Of a stretch of DNA of 64,000 nucleotides, positions 25,355-38,200 are shown piece after piece; the stretch's first letter is position 1, and every line of letters begins with the position of its first letter. Source of the stretch: Cinclus cinclus (Eukaryota > Chordata > Aves > Passeriformes > Cinclidae). Position numbers and translations under genes: made by a program. Location: positions 130,493,332 through 130,557,331 of the forward strand of contig NC_085046.1 of NCBI RefSeq assembly GCF_963662255.1. Direction: 5' to 3'. The notes under the pieces were generated by a model. The model saw only the letters and a program-made list of their open reading frames with translations, ran no database searches and was not told the origin of the DNA.

Positions 25355-28300
25355 AGGGTGAGGGATGGAGGAAGGAACCTTAGACACAACATCCCTGTGT
25401 TTTCAGGTGGTTTGTGTGAGAAATCAAAATGATTGGAAGAGATATTGAAGTTCCTATGTTGCTGCTGTTTTATTGCAAGTAAGAATGTGAAAGCTTTATG
25501 CTCTCCCAGTGCTTTGAACGTGAGAAGTAGGACTGGTGCCAGTTAGAGCTGGTCTCTGTGGCTTCTATTATGTTCTTTCTGAAAGGAGGAAGGAATTAAG
25601 TTAGGTTTGGTTTTAGCTTGGAGTTCCTCAGAAGCGCCATCTCTCTAACCAAGTCCAGTACAGACTTCCAGAAGTTCTCACTGAGCACTGTCTAAGCAGA
25701 GACTGAACACAGATGAGTATCTCTCAGGAAAGAAATGAGGTTTCTCTTATGCTTCAATTTGTTTACTAGATTTTCTGTGTTAGTCATGTAAAGCCTAAAT
25801 ATATGTTTCTGTAAAAATAATTTGACATTTTTTGTCATGATTCCAGTAAGACTTATGCTGCAATGGTATTTAATTTAGTTAATAGCTCCTTACTTTTATT
25901 AATGGATTGATCTTTTTACTGTTTGAAATAATTTTGACAAGTATGTGACAGTCTTTTACTATATCATGTTGCCAAACCATAGTTTATTGGTACTTAATGC
26001 TTTAAATATTGAATTTTTTTTCCTTCTGAAGCCACAGGGTAAATGTGGGGACAATTCATGTGGAGTTGCTTCTAGAAGTTTGTCATGCCTTACTCGTTTC
26101 CTATTTCATATTTTGTAGTTTTTTTATGGTCTTTCTAAAGAATTACTGTATTTCAGGGATTTGGTGGCACACAGTCCTGACTGTTATCCTCAGAATCAGT
26201 AACATATCTCTTTTCTGGTTTTCTGTGCTTGTTATTGATCAGTTTAGATTTTGTTTCTTGGTTTGCTAGTCATCATTGCAAATTTACCTTATCACATATG
26301 GATTGGTAAAAGATGTTTGTTGGTAAAATCAATAATTAGGTAATGTTTTTAAACAGGCCTTAAATTAAGTGAGTGCTTAGATTTCTAGGCTTGATAGAAG
26401 AAATCCTGAACTGATCTATTAAGACATACTTGTGACCTGCCTTTAGCTATTTGTTTCCCCTCAGCTTGCACATGGAATGATACTGAATGAGGGAACTTGG
26501 GGCAAACTGTGTGGTTGGATTATGTACATGGAGCAGACCAAAGCTGCATCTGTAAAGTTGGAGGGAGGATATGAATATCTTTCTTGACAGCACAGTATTT
26601 CTGTACGTGTACCTGGAACACAATGGCTCTTCAGGCTTGGAGTTACAATTAAAGTCAAGTGTGTGCGAGGTGTAAATTGTCAGGGTCTAGTAGATTTTAA
26701 ATTAGAAAACCTTTCTGCCTAATTTTGGGTTCTACCGTGTTGAGAGAACAGATTTGAAGTCTTTGGTGATGTGATGTACTCTGTGTGTCTGAATCAAGTG
26801 AAACTTGAGGCTGTGCTTGATCACCAAGTGTACACATGACTGTGTATTGGGAAGGAAACACTGGATTTTTACTGCAAATCATTCCACAATGGGCTAGATG
26901 TTTCCAGGAAAAAACCCCAGACATCTAGAAAATGTATCTGGAAGGAGCTATAAGTTACATTTGATGATGACTGGCATATGTATCTCTTTCTCCACAAAAT
27001 CTTTGATTCCCCTGTTCCTGGTGAAAATAATAAAATAACTGAAGAAAAAATTATTTGTACTAAAAAAAGCGTTGTCCTAATTTGACTCCACTGAGCAACA
27101 AAGTCAAGTAAATCCGAATTGTGCTTTTGCAAGTGAGATTCCAGAAGAATTAATACAGCACAAGTTCTATTCTCTTGTCTAGCACCTTGGAAATAAGCCT
27201 TTCTCATACTTAATTAGCAGGACATTGAATTTGTATAATGTTTGCTGTTGGCAGCGGTAGATTTGGTTTTCCTAGTGTCTGTTCAAATTCATGCTCAATG
27301 TCTTAATTAAAATGTTGTGGTCTGTTTGTCTCCATACAAAATTTCAGTTAGTATGTGGAGGCATAGAGCATTTCTTATCTAGGAGTTTGAACATCTTCAT
27401 GCTCAGTCAATCGCTTAAAACACTACTTAAAAAATGTTCATAAACATTAAGGGAAGGTAGCTCTAGTTTTTGCTTACTTAAACATTTGTTTGCTGAAGTA
27501 GGTATTTAAGGGAGTATTTTATTTATGTTAACAACTGTTGAGGCTTTGATTTTGTAATAATATCACAATGAAAGAAATAAGGGAGACTATTTGGGAGTTA
27601 CAGGGTTGGAAACTACAGATAGTGGCATATGAAGGAAACAAGGCTTCTTTCTTCTCTGTAGAGCAGCTTGCCAATTTGGCAAGTTTATGAGAGATGGTTC
27701 ATAATTTCCAAAAATTTTCAGAGGCTGAAGAAAATGGCCTCCTATTTTAAACCAATTCGTTAGAAATGGTTCACTAAAAGTCTCTGAACTTTCTATGCCT
27801 TGAAAAAGATTGGTAACTTGTCAAGGACAATCACCTTAAGTTTAGGTGATTTTTGTCTTTGTGGTGAAAGTCTAGTTAGACATTCTGAGCTTCTTACTGA
27901 GTTCTCTGTATAGGATTTCAGTAATTAATAAATAGGTTTTTTTTAATATCAATCAGTCCAGAGCTGTGAAACCTGAGCAGAATGTTTTTCTGGCAACTTC
28001 TCCTTGGTTACTGTGGTGTGCTGTAGTTATCAGCTGTTGAAGCTGAAAGATTGCTGTTTGACATCAAAGCAACATAGAAAAGGAAGGGCATGAGTACACT
28101 ATGCTTTCCCAGTACTTTTCTATTTTCTGTTCAAATAGTTGAAAACAATGGACAAAGTGTTTACCCTAACTCTGTAACAGAAAAAGCCCCTGCGTTTTAC
28201 TGCTACTAGTTACTTCTTCATATGCATTAAAATATGATTGTTAATTATCTATGATGGGTTTCTTTGAGACCAAGCCATTAAGCTTGCCTGGCTTCCAATC

Positions 28301-28609
28301 GTGGTCCTTAACTGCTGGCTGGGTGAAAAGCAGATCATTGGCTTGTTTGAGCAATACTTTGTCATGACTATGATGACTGGTGAGTTGAGGAGGGCAGATA
28401 CACTCATGTTTTCATGAAGGTTGTAGAAAATAAATGTCTTGGGTAGTGCTGTCATATCTTGCTGACATTCAATAAGTCCAGAAGTTACTTGGTGAGGGAC
28501 TTGGATACTAAACTAAAATGTAAGTTATGCATGTAAGGAACATAGACAGTTTTAGTTTCAATGCAAAGAAGTTGTCCAGGATAATGCATCTAAAAGTGAA
28601 CTCCATTAT

Positions 28610-28644
28610 GGAAGTTAAGTAGTTTTAAAACTACTTAGTCTTCC
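28610..28644. repeat. 35-bp inverted repeat with 22-bp perfect palindrome
   Basis: The core at 28616-28637 is a perfect palindrome with no spacer (half-site TAAGTAGTTTT). After a small 1x2 mismatch the arms continue as GGAAG (28610-28614) and CTTCC (28640-28644). It could extrude as a cruciform, or fold in the pre-mRNA. It lies about 2.1 kb upstream of the first exon. Confidence 0.9.
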
Positions 28645-30710
28645 GTAGTGAAGTGAAAGAAATGTATTGGACATCACACCTTTTATTTTGATTCTTAAAA
28701 GAATTGTTGAAAAATGAAAACAGCAAGAAACTACTGGTTTTAAGAGGGCTTAAAAGATGGGGGTCTAATTGTGACCTCAGTTTGATTTGCTTTAATTGTA
28801 ATATTGGGTTCTACTAACAGTTTAATAATCTTTGTTTTGGAATTGGCAGAAGATGGAGAAAACTATTTTTTCTTTTTTCTTTTTCTTTTTATTTTATTTG
28901 AATGCAATGGCCTCTAGTTTGCACATATTTATAGGAACTGTGAGGAGGCAGAAATGCCTACAGATATCCCAGTTTCTTTTGACAAACTCATGCATTGTGT
29001 CAGATACCATGCCTTAGATCAAAGGGGATTTTCAGCTTTAAAAGAGGCGTACCCTGGTGAAAAATGGGAATGAGGGTCTGTTCACAAGACAAACTGGTAG
29101 TTGGTCTTTCAGACTGACAACTGATGGGGTGTTGTAATGGGTAGCACACATTCATTTCAGTGAGTATTCTTTGAGTCACAAATTAGGAAAAGTCAGGATG
29201 TACCTCAAAGACAGAAGAGAGGTTAAATTTTGATAAGGAGGTACACCTAGAGAGTTTAACCTACTTTCAGATGGCAGTCTGCCTTACCATTTGCTGTGTT
29301 GCTTCTTTCTTTCTGTCTCGGAAAGTACTTTTTATTCAAAAATTATTGTAGTTTCTTATCAGAAAAAACCTGAATATGTGTCAAGAAGACTGCTCACTAA
29401 ATGATTTTATATGCACTATAAAATACTCTTGAATCTTTAGGAGCTGGAATAGGTACAGTGAACTAAGCATAATTACCAAGTTTAATCTGAAATCTTCTGT
29501 TCCCTATAATTTTTTTAGGATGTTTTTTCCTTACTAGTTAGTATATATTAAAGGTTGTTCTTTGGGTTGAGTCTTTGAGAGATATTGCAAAACATGTAAT
29601 TATCTACAGAATTAATTAATTAGATTTCTTTAATGTGTTTAACAATCTTGAAATATGTATAAAAATGCTTTGCCTGATATTCCATGATAATTTCCTAGCA
29701 TAATTATGGATTTTGGAACAAATTCTATGTTACATACATGAGGAAATGGTTGCATAATTATACTAATGTTTGCATAATTAACAAGCTGCTTGCCAATTTT
29801 AACTGACAAATTCCAAGTCGCTTCTGCATGAGAGGAAAAAAAAGCCCATAAAAAAGGCAATTTCTGTTAGTTTTTCCTTTCATACTTCTTACAGGTGTTG
29901 AAACTATTTATTTCTAATCTGCTAGTGAATTTATGTGGTTTTTTTCTGATAGGCAATGCTGTACAGATTTGGAGGGCTGGCTTCCTCCACCTATATTCTG
30001 GGGCTGTTTTGGGGGGCTGCCCTCAAGCTCTGCCAACATATCTCAGTCCTGGCTTGTACAATCCCCTGCTGCTTCTGCTGCAGTTCTAGGCAGCTCTTCA
30101 GAAATGACTGCCAATAGCACTGCCTTCTTCCAAGTGCTGCAGTAGTTTTCTGGTGCTCACAAATGGGGGCTGACGAAAGACCACCAAAACTTATTTCCAC
30201 TTGTGACCCAAGGCAAGGTTTGAACTCCAGTTTCCGCTCAAAATGGCAAGTGTGCCATTGGCCTTCTGTACTGCTCAGCTGCACGGATGTAATGCTTCAC
30301 ATAGCTACTGATTAAATGTTGTCTAAATAAAAGCTGAAAACACTTAGTCATTTTAAGATCCTGAAATTAAATGGTCGTAATAAAAACATGAAGGAGAATA
30401 GTTGACGTGGCACTTAGGAATTGAATACAAAAGTGTATCTATGTGTATATATGCATATTTGTTATTTTGTTTTCTAAGTGTTCTTGTGTGTTTTCCTCAC
30501 AGTATCTGTATATATTTCATACATAACTGTTTGTATTAAAAAACTCATGTGCAGCATTCTTTCATTTAAAACCTGTGAATCCCAACAAAAATGCTGCAAG
30601 AACATCTAAGGTAGATAATTAAAATATAATTAAGTTTAAATGCCTTGGTGAAGGAATATAAAAATATTTAAATTCAACAGGCTAGTACATTTGCAGTTTT
30701 CTTTTATTAG

Positions 30711-30845
30711 GTGTGAAATCTAAGAATCCCCTGCCAACTCTTGAGGGCTCAATCCAGAATGTTGAATTGAAGTACTGCGGCACATCATTGGTCAAATGTG
30801 CCTCTGGGACCGTGGGATCAATAAAAATTTGTGCCAAAGCCCCAG
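30711..30845 (+). CDS. VPS13B: VPS13B internal coding exon (first of two seen)
   Basis: VPS13B is a very large bridge-like lipid-transfer protein of the VPS13 family, peripheral on Golgi membranes and needed for Golgi integrity and glycosylation. Loss of the human gene causes Cohen syndrome. This 135-bp exon follows a pyrimidine-rich acceptor (TTTCTTTTATTAG) and ends at donor CCAG/GTATGT. It starts with two bases finishing a glycine codon and ends with one base, so both junctions are phase 1. The frame encodes Val-Lys-Ser-Lys-Asn-Pro-Leu-Pro..., ELKYCGTSLVKCASGTVGS and ...IKICAKAP, which I recognise from memory as VPS13B about residues 839-884, probably exon 18 in human numbering. It falls in the N-terminal part of the hydrophobic-groove rod, well after the chorein domain. 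No stop or frameshift is seen. The family call comes from memory, without a database search. Confidence 0.93.
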
Positions 30846-30981
30846 GTATGTGCAGCTGGACCATGTAAAACTTTATTGCCTGTATAGGAGAATTGGCCTT
30901 GCTTTTTACAAGGGGAGTTACTGAAACAAGAATTTACTCATTGTTCCTATGAATCAGAGAGCGGTTTTTGTATTCTGTTTT

Positions 30982-30995
30982 GGGGGGGGGGGGGG
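30982..30995. repeat. poly(G) run, 14 bases
   Basis: A G homopolymer on the coding strand of the short VPS13B intron, about 140 bp past the donor of the first exon. Confidence 0.85.
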
Positions 30996-31243
30996 TTTGT
31001 TGTTATTAAGTATGTCATGATGATCCAGTCTTGCCTCAGTCTAGTCAAATTTTACAGTGAATTAAAAAATAGTTTTTTTTTTCTGTTGAGACAAATATTA
31101 ATCTAGAAATGAGAAAAAAAAGAAAATATTTTATCTAGCTTTATCTTTAGCATATTTTTATGTATTCTCTTGATTGTTTAATGGTTCATTTTCCATTAAT
31201 GCTGCAGGTATGTATTTTGCTTGTAAAGGTTTTGAGGACTCTG

Positions 31244-31246
<3 letters not shown>

Positions 31247-31275
<29 letters not shown>
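31247..31275. repeat. poly(T) run, 29 bases
   Basis: A T homopolymer inside the short intron, 381 bp before the second exon's acceptor. It is long enough to be length-polymorphic and prone to sequencing error. No retroposon body adjoins it on the minus strand that I can recognise. Confidence 0.9.
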
Positions 31276-31655
31276 CCCTGAGGAGCATGTGGGAACCTAC
31301 CAATGTCTATGATGTCTTAATGAATAAAAGCAGCTAAGGTCAAGAATGTTAAATACTGAGTGTCTTTAAATTGAGTTCATGGTAATGGGTAAATGGATTA
31401 TTTTATAAAATTGGGAAGGAAATTTTAAAGATAATAATTTACTTTATTTCAAGTCCTCCTGGATGTCAAGGCATTTACAGGATAAACATTAATTGGTTGT
31501 TCAATAGTTTATCTGAGGCTGCTCTTTTTATTTGCTCTTTTAATTCTGTGTTGACAATGTCAATTAATAGATGTTCTCTTTTGACTAGTGAATGTTTGTC
31601 TTGAAAATTTATCTTGTTACACTAAAAGTGGTAAGGAATCAAATTTTTATTTTAG

Positions 31656-31829
31656 GTGATGGTGGAAAAGAGAAGCTGATTCCTTTAATTCAAGGCCCTT
31701 CTGACACCAGAGACTTACACAGCAGTAAATGGCTCAATGAGAGCAGAAAGCCAGAATCTCTCTTAGCTCCAGATTTGGTGGCCTTTACAATCCAAGTTCC
31801 ACAGTATATGGACTACTGCCATAATTCTG
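31656..31829 (+). CDS. VPS13B: VPS13B internal coding exon (second of two seen)
   Basis: A 174-bp exon after acceptor ATTTTTATTTTAG, ending at a strong donor, TCTG/GTAAGT. It takes one base from the previous exon to form Gly, then reads Asp-Gly-Gly-Lys-Glu-Lys-Leu-Ile-Pro-Leu... QGPSDTRDLHSSKWLNESRK ... DLVAFTIQVPQYMDYCHNSG and leaves in phase 1. I recognise this from memory as VPS13B about residues 884-943 (human exon 19 by my count), directly continuous with the preceding exon. The open frame runs into the intron on both sides, so the exon limits rest on the splice signals and the protein match. The next segment (human begins AVLLCSIQGLAVN) is not found downstream in this window. Like the first exon it is symmetric, so skipping it would keep the frame. 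The coding sequence looks intact. Confidence 0.94.
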
Positions 31830-33644
31830 GTAAGTACAAAACTCTTGTTAAGCTGGTATCACATTACATTTTTCCTATCCAATGTGATTTTCAAAAGAGG
31901 GGCTTGATACAAAATGTCAAAGTATCTTCTACACACGCTGCACGCATTATAACTTCAGCTCACTGTGAGAAAAAAGAACTAAAAGCTGCATTTTGATGTA
32001 TGTGTTCTTCAATAAGGAGTGCTTCATTAACTTTGGTTGTCTTTTAAAATAATTATATGAAACTCTTGTAAACTTTTGGTGGGGTAAGGAGAAGAGGCAG
32101 GATCCATGTTGAAAACATTAGTTCTATTCCTCTTCCTGGTACTGGGTTGGCCTTCTTATACAGAAGCTGACATACTGAATTCTAAATGGTTCATATAAAT
32201 TTGCAGCATAATTTATTATTAAGAATTTGTTTATAATAAAATTTGTTAACAATAAAAAATAATTTTAAAAATACTGCAGGGTGCACACTTGACCTCATCA
32301 AATTTGATGTTGTGGCTTTAAATGAGAAGTTAATATTTTTTGAGAGTTGTTTGGCTAAATTTAAGAGTGTTGTTGACTTTATGGGCATAAATACTTTTAC
32401 CTGACATTCTTATGGTTTCTGTGGTCTTTAAATGAAAACATTGGTCTGTTTTAAGCAACACTTACAATTTTGAAATGTGTCTAATTTAAAATAACTCATG
32501 TAGTTTGTGAAATATACTTGGAACTAGATTTTGCTGTCAGTGTGGTGCTTCCTAAAAAAAATGCTTTCATGTTTTTCAAAGCTTATTCTATTGCCTTGCT
32601 AGGCATGGAATGAAATGTGGGGGGAAAAATCAATCCAAAATAAGCATCTAGGTTTAGGAAAGCAAAAGAATTACCTGACCCCAGTATTATGAAACGCGGA
32701 AGTGACTTGAACAGTTCACGTGTGCATTTTTCTCAATTTTTTTTCCAGTATAATGATCCTTGAATGTCATTAATCTGAAAAGCAACAGTGTATTTATTCC
32801 TAACATTGCAATTTTTATGTGCCTATATAAGCAACATTTGATTCTTATGAAGAGTAAATATTTGAAAGCGTTGTGCACTCCAGCAGTTGTTAGGTTATTT
32901 TTTCAGTAATTGTTCTTCTATGTTTTCTTAGGGAGCATCATGTCAAAAATGTTTGCATCAGTGTTTTTATAACAGTTGTCTTCAGTTCCTGCTCCTGAAG
33001 CATTGCCAAAAAACAGTTCATGATTCAGTAATACGTGAATTACTCAGATTCATTTTTAAACAGAAGCTAAAAATCTGTTGCACCTGTTGACTCAAATACC
33101 TTTTAAATGGTCATAACAACAATATTTATTACTACGACTAATTGTCACATTTCTCGCCTTTTTTGAGAATTTTTTGGTTTAATTTTCTAATTATTGTCTT
33201 AGTCTATTCATTATATTGTAAAGGCTCTGTGGATACCTGTACTGTGCACTTATTTGTTACAAGTCATAAGGATCACATACATTTTTGCCCGTCAGTGTTA
33301 CAGATGGTTGAGTTAGATGACTGGGAGTCCTTGGTGGGTTGTGACAGGAGGTGCTTATGTGAATTAAGGCACTGACAAATGAAGTGCTGGCCAGACTCAT
33401 GTTCAGGGATTTTAGATACAAAACATTTTTTGTAGTAGTCAATTGTCTGTGGTACGTGTTTTGTAGATGAATAGATATACATTAAAAATGTTAAGATTTT
33501 AGAGTTGAAAATGTACCGGACACTTCACCTACCCCGTCAGTGTCTCAGGAAAGCTGTAGAGATTCCATGTGCACGATGGCAGTCACTAACCTGCATGTCC
33601 AGGATCTGGCTCTGCTCCTCTAGATCTGTAAGGTGGCACCTGTG

Positions 33645-33692
33645 AGGAGTGTAAAATGAGAGGAGTGTAAAATGTGAGGAGTGTAAAATGAG
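33645..33692. repeat. 16-bp tandem repeat, 3 copies
   Basis: Three adjacent copies of AGGAGTGTAAAATGAG, the middle one ending TGTG instead of TGAG, followed by an A run. It is a small local duplication in intron. Confidence 0.92.
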
Positions 33693-34859
33693 AAAAAAAA
33701 AAGCTGACTGATTTGCTGAAGCTTTGGTCTCAATCAACAGGAAGAATGGCATACTGCAAATGATTGCAGTTTTTCTTAACATAAATTAAACCAGGAGTAG
33801 TTAACATTTCAGTTGTCTCAGGTTCTATACAAAGGATCAGAAAGCAAGAGCCTTTGCTTTCAAATACTTGCTGAAGAAACTGGGGCAATTTAATACAGGA
33901 GATATGGCTATCATTTTCATTATGACTGTGAAAATTACATGTAGGGAAAACATGAAGTGGTCTGAGGGCATAAAAATGCATTTGCTGTCAGTTGCAGTCT
34001 CTTCTGGGAGTTTAAAAAGCTATTCTGGATAATTTCACAAAAACTCATCCCTTGGGAGTAAAAGGGTTTTTTAAAGCTGTACTACTGGAGGTGATTATGC
34101 AGTACTGAAGTTTGCTGTTTATTAAATTTTTCCTAATAATGTTGCATATAATGTTCTGTAAGGAGGAGTTTGAACTAATTAATTCATTAAATTGAATATA
34201 AAACAACTTGATCAAAAATCAAAGCAGCTGTTTGGATGTAAAATGCTAACAAGGAGCTTGTACATATGGCATGAGATTCTTGAATAAATCAGGGCATATT
34301 TACCCAGAGAACAGGCAGGGGATTGTTCTCCTCCTCTCCTTGTTGCATCAGCAACTCTCTACTGTCTTGTATCACTTGAATCATATGATCCAGGCTGATC
34401 AGGATGGTTTTGCAGCTTCCTTTTACTGCTTGTCTGTATGTGGCTCTGCAAAGTTTGAGGATGTATTTACAATCTGAGGGATAGTGCATTTGACACTATC
34501 TTCCTTTTCGCTCTTTCACTTGTGCTGTTGAGAGACAGAGGTAAAAGAATATGGTTCTAGCAGTACCATACTGCATTGAATACAACCATCAAAGAAAAAA
34601 GCTCTAAACTGTACTTTCAAAAAGGGCAGCATTTAGAGCATGTGATGTGTAGCATGTACAATGCATAAACAAGTATAAAACAAGTGCATATACTTATGAT
34701 TACCATCAGGACTGTTTTACTGTTTGATGCGTAAAGTGTCACTATCACATGGAAAACTGATCCACTTATGGTAAAGGAAGTATTTAGGGGCAAAGAATGT
34801 AAATATGATTTTGTTTAGTCCTTAAATACAAGTCTGTATGCTGTGATTTTAATTTTGGA

Positions 34860-35270
34860 TACTTGGATTTTATGAAAAACTGCCCCGGGTATCTGTACGC
34901 ATGGTTGTAAAAATCAGTGAATATGCTCCTCAGTCTTTAAATTGCAGAATATAAAATAAGTACAAGAGAGGAGATTATTCCATTACCCCAGGGCTTGGGA
35001 AGGTCTTCTTACTCTTTCTCTGAAATAACCCAGGCTTTATTAACCCTGGGAGCAAGCTGCAGACCTTGTTTGTTTCACCTGGCCTTTGAGAGAAGAGGGA
35101 GATTTCAAAATGAATGCTGGTGTTAGTGGTTAATTATGAACAGCTGTCGAATAGATGAGGTGAGCTGATTAGGCTCTGTTTGGTTTGCCATGTTGAATAA
35201 TTGGGATTGCGTGCACAGCCAGTGTATGGACAGCTTTATTACAAATAAATCAAGAGGAACAAAAATAAAA
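34860..35270. promoter_or_regulatory. candidate conserved non-coding element
   Basis: Unique sequence, richer and more complex than its surroundings, with words such as GTGGTTAATTATGAACAGCTG, TCACCTGGCCTTTGA and GATTGCGTGCACAGCC. There is no sustained open frame and no repeat signature. The texture resembles vertebrate conserved non-coding DNA. This is an unaligned impression. Confidence 0.25.
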
Positions 35271-38200
35271 AATACAATTAATAAAGTTTTCTCTGAGATC
35301 AGCTTAAATATTCAATAATGCAGCAGTGAAATAAGGGAGTAAACAAAAGTACTTGTGTTAATATCATGCTCATATGTCTTAAATTTATACACTCAGTGGA
35401 GCAAAGAGTGGAAAGGTTTCTGTAATTTGTCGTAGCTGCATGAAGGTTGAAGAGCAAACATTCAGACTTATAAAGTTGGTACTTCTTGTTTAAGTGATGT
35501 TTCTCAAACTTCCAGAATGTTTAGAATTTTTTTCCTATATCAGCATTTTGATTTAGATAAGATCACTCTATTCACCCCCTTCCCATGCCAAAAGGACAAA
35601 ATAACTGAAGAAATAATACCTTCAAGTAGAAAAAATAGAAGTTGTACCAGCAGGAGCATAAACTCTCTGATATTTTTCTGTTAGAACCTAAGAGAAAGGA
35701 GGTGAGACAATAGAGGTATGTTTGGTATTATGCATATATACCTACATATGTACCCCAACTTCCCCTTTTTTACAGTTAAGAAAGCATGCCATTGATATAT
35801 TTTTTAATTTCATTTTGACTGTTTGCACTAGAGTATATTACTCCGAATTTTGAAGCTGGAACAATTGCATTTTTGAAGTTCTCATCTAATTTAACTGAGT
35901 CCTTGTGGTATTAAGTAAATAACTAAAAAAATCCTAGTAAAAGAGAATTCGTAGTCGTAATTTGAAGTATTTTGGAAAGATTTAACACAATGAATGAATA
36001 AAAATGGTTAGTGTATTGGAGTAATTAAAGACAATTCACATTTGTGGTTTGGACATAAATGTGTAAAAATTATACCCATCTATCTTATTACATTTCCTTT
36101 TCTCTCCCTGAGGATTTCACTATGTACTTTATCTGTAATTGTTGCCAGTTTTCTATCAAGTTCCCACTGGGCTTTTGGTGCAAAAAATCTTATCCTCTCG
36201 ATGACAGAGCTTGCCTGAATGATTTCATGCTCTTAGCATTTTTGTTCACGGGAATTAGGGGGAGAATGTAACTGCAGCTGAACATAGCATCTATTTTTGT
36301 AATTTTGAAGTTTAGAATCTGTTATTGGAACTAAATGAAGAGATGCAGGTGTTCTCCAGTTCAAGTCCTTTGGGATTTTTTGATGGTAGATGCTTGAAAA
36401 GAAAATGCATGTGTTTCCAGAGTCAAACAGCAGCTGTGGACAAGGATTTATGTTTTTCTCAGAACTTTGGGATTTCAAAATGTTACATTTAATCACATGC
36501 ACAGAAAGGAGAGCAAATGTTAAAGATGTTACATATAAAACTAGGAGACTGATCTTTTTACCATACCAACTAGCTGTGGGAATAGAGGAACAAAGTGATC
36601 TTTAATCTTAATATGCACAATTTCAAAGGATTATGATAGTTGCCAGGACTCTGCTGTTTTGAGAACTGTGCTCAGGCAACACACAGCATTTATATTTTCT
36701 TAATTGCTTTAAAAATCTGGTTTATTCTTATATTTTCACTTGGAAAAATATGAATGTTAATAGTATGAGTTACTGAATACACAGTATTCATGTAGGCTTA
36801 TTTTGGAGGGTGGATTTAAATTTGGTAATTATACATTTTTAGAAAATGTTTTCTGGCAACGTCCTGTAATTTTCAAAATTTGATTTAAAATAGCAGTTCA
36901 ACTGCCTGAACTGCAAAACTATATTTGGAAGTTTGCTTTCTGTCAGAATTTGTGGGCAAAACTATTTTGTAGTCATGCAATTTTTCTCTCCCTTTCTCTC
37001 TGGTGATTTTACAATTAGTTGACTGTAGCATACAAAATGTCTGACATCTTATGTTTAGTTGAAATTCAGGCAAGGGCAGCAGATGATGGTAGTGCTGAGC
37101 AATTCAGGGAGAACAGTGTGGGGAGGAGCAGGTTGGTAACATTGGTAAATGCCAAGTTAGTTAATACCAAGGAAGAGGAAGTAAAAGCCTATTTACCATT
37201 CCCCAGTTTGTGTGTACTCCATCCTCTGCCATTACCCTCACAACCTCAGCATGTTGTGTACTACAACCATGTTAAATACCAAATGTTTTTCCGGGCTTGA
37301 ATCACCACTGCATCCTACAAAGATCCAGCACTTAGTACTTTCTTGAGAGAAGTAAACTTGTCCTCAAGTGCAGTCTGTTCTGCTGCTGCAGTTGTAGATC
37401 CCATGCCCATAGGAGTAGCAGCAGGGAGGGACATACTACACTTATGCTAACTAGATTAAGACTGCTTCCAGTGAGTTGCAGAAATCTGGCAAGTTCCAGT
37501 AAGTTCTGATTATAGAAAGGTAATTGCACAGTGCAGGAATAAGACAGCTTGTTCAACTTTCCCACAAATAATTCTGCAAATCCTCTTGGGGGTGAGGTGT
37601 TTTCATCTCTCTGCTTATGTTGTGGTCAGTTTCTCTCAGTATGCCATAAATCCTTCAGCAATACATGTGTTCTAGGATTCTGAGTTTGTGACTAAACAGG
37701 ATTCTGAGTTTTGTAAAATCTTACTTTAAAAATTGATATTTAAAAAAAGAAAACAAAAAGAAAAAAGCCTACACTGTCATGCAAGTTGTTAGGAAGTCGG
37801 CCTCTATATTTGAGTTCCCTGAACGAAACTTCCCTGTGGAAGTCGAGTAATATCTTTAGTTGAAGAAGCACTTTTGCCTTTTTTCCAGATTTTTTTTCCT
37901 AATACAGTCACTTAAGATTAAGAGCTTGGGCAAAATAGGAACAAAGTACAGTGAAGATGGGGACTCAACTCCAAATGGCAGGAGCCTTAGATGTTGCATT
38001 GGGAAATATGTGACTGAGGGAACTGCAAAGCCTGCATCTCACCTGGATTTATAACTTTTTTTTGGTAAACTCATTGTCTGACTTTCTTTTCTTTTAACTT
38101 GGGATAACAGTGTTCTGCCTGGAGGTAATGTAGTTGATCTTGTAGTTTTTGGGATAGGACTTTCAGCTTCAGTACTGGCAATTAAAGATTTGAGCTCTTG

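Larger units (their letters stand above)
1..30710 (+). other. VPS13B: VPS13B large intron, upstream of the two exons
   Basis: This is inferred to be intron, because the first recognisable coding exon starts at 30711 with an acceptor site and in phase 1. I looked for the VPS13B segment that should precede it (human about residues 740-838) and found no match in any frame. The open frames here are short, lack plausible paired splice sites and resemble no protein I know. The sequence is AT-rich unique DNA with homopolymer runs, one large minisatellite, one small CR1 tail and a few conserved-looking blocks, each listed separately. The intron therefore extends beyond the left edge. A missed small exon cannot be excluded by eye. 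Confidence 0.8.
30846..31655 (+). other. VPS13B: VPS13B short intron (810 bp)
   Basis: It runs from donor GTATGT to acceptor TTTTTATTTTAG. It is unusually short beside its neighbours, which exceed 30 kb. It holds a G14 run at 30982-30995 and a T29 run at 31247-31275, and otherwise AT-rich unique sequence with no element recognised. Confidence 0.9.

Noticed and set aside
31592..31996. A 134-codon open frame starting at ATG 31592
   Set aside because: Only its middle part (31656-31829) is coding. The ends are intron read-through past a consensus acceptor and donor.
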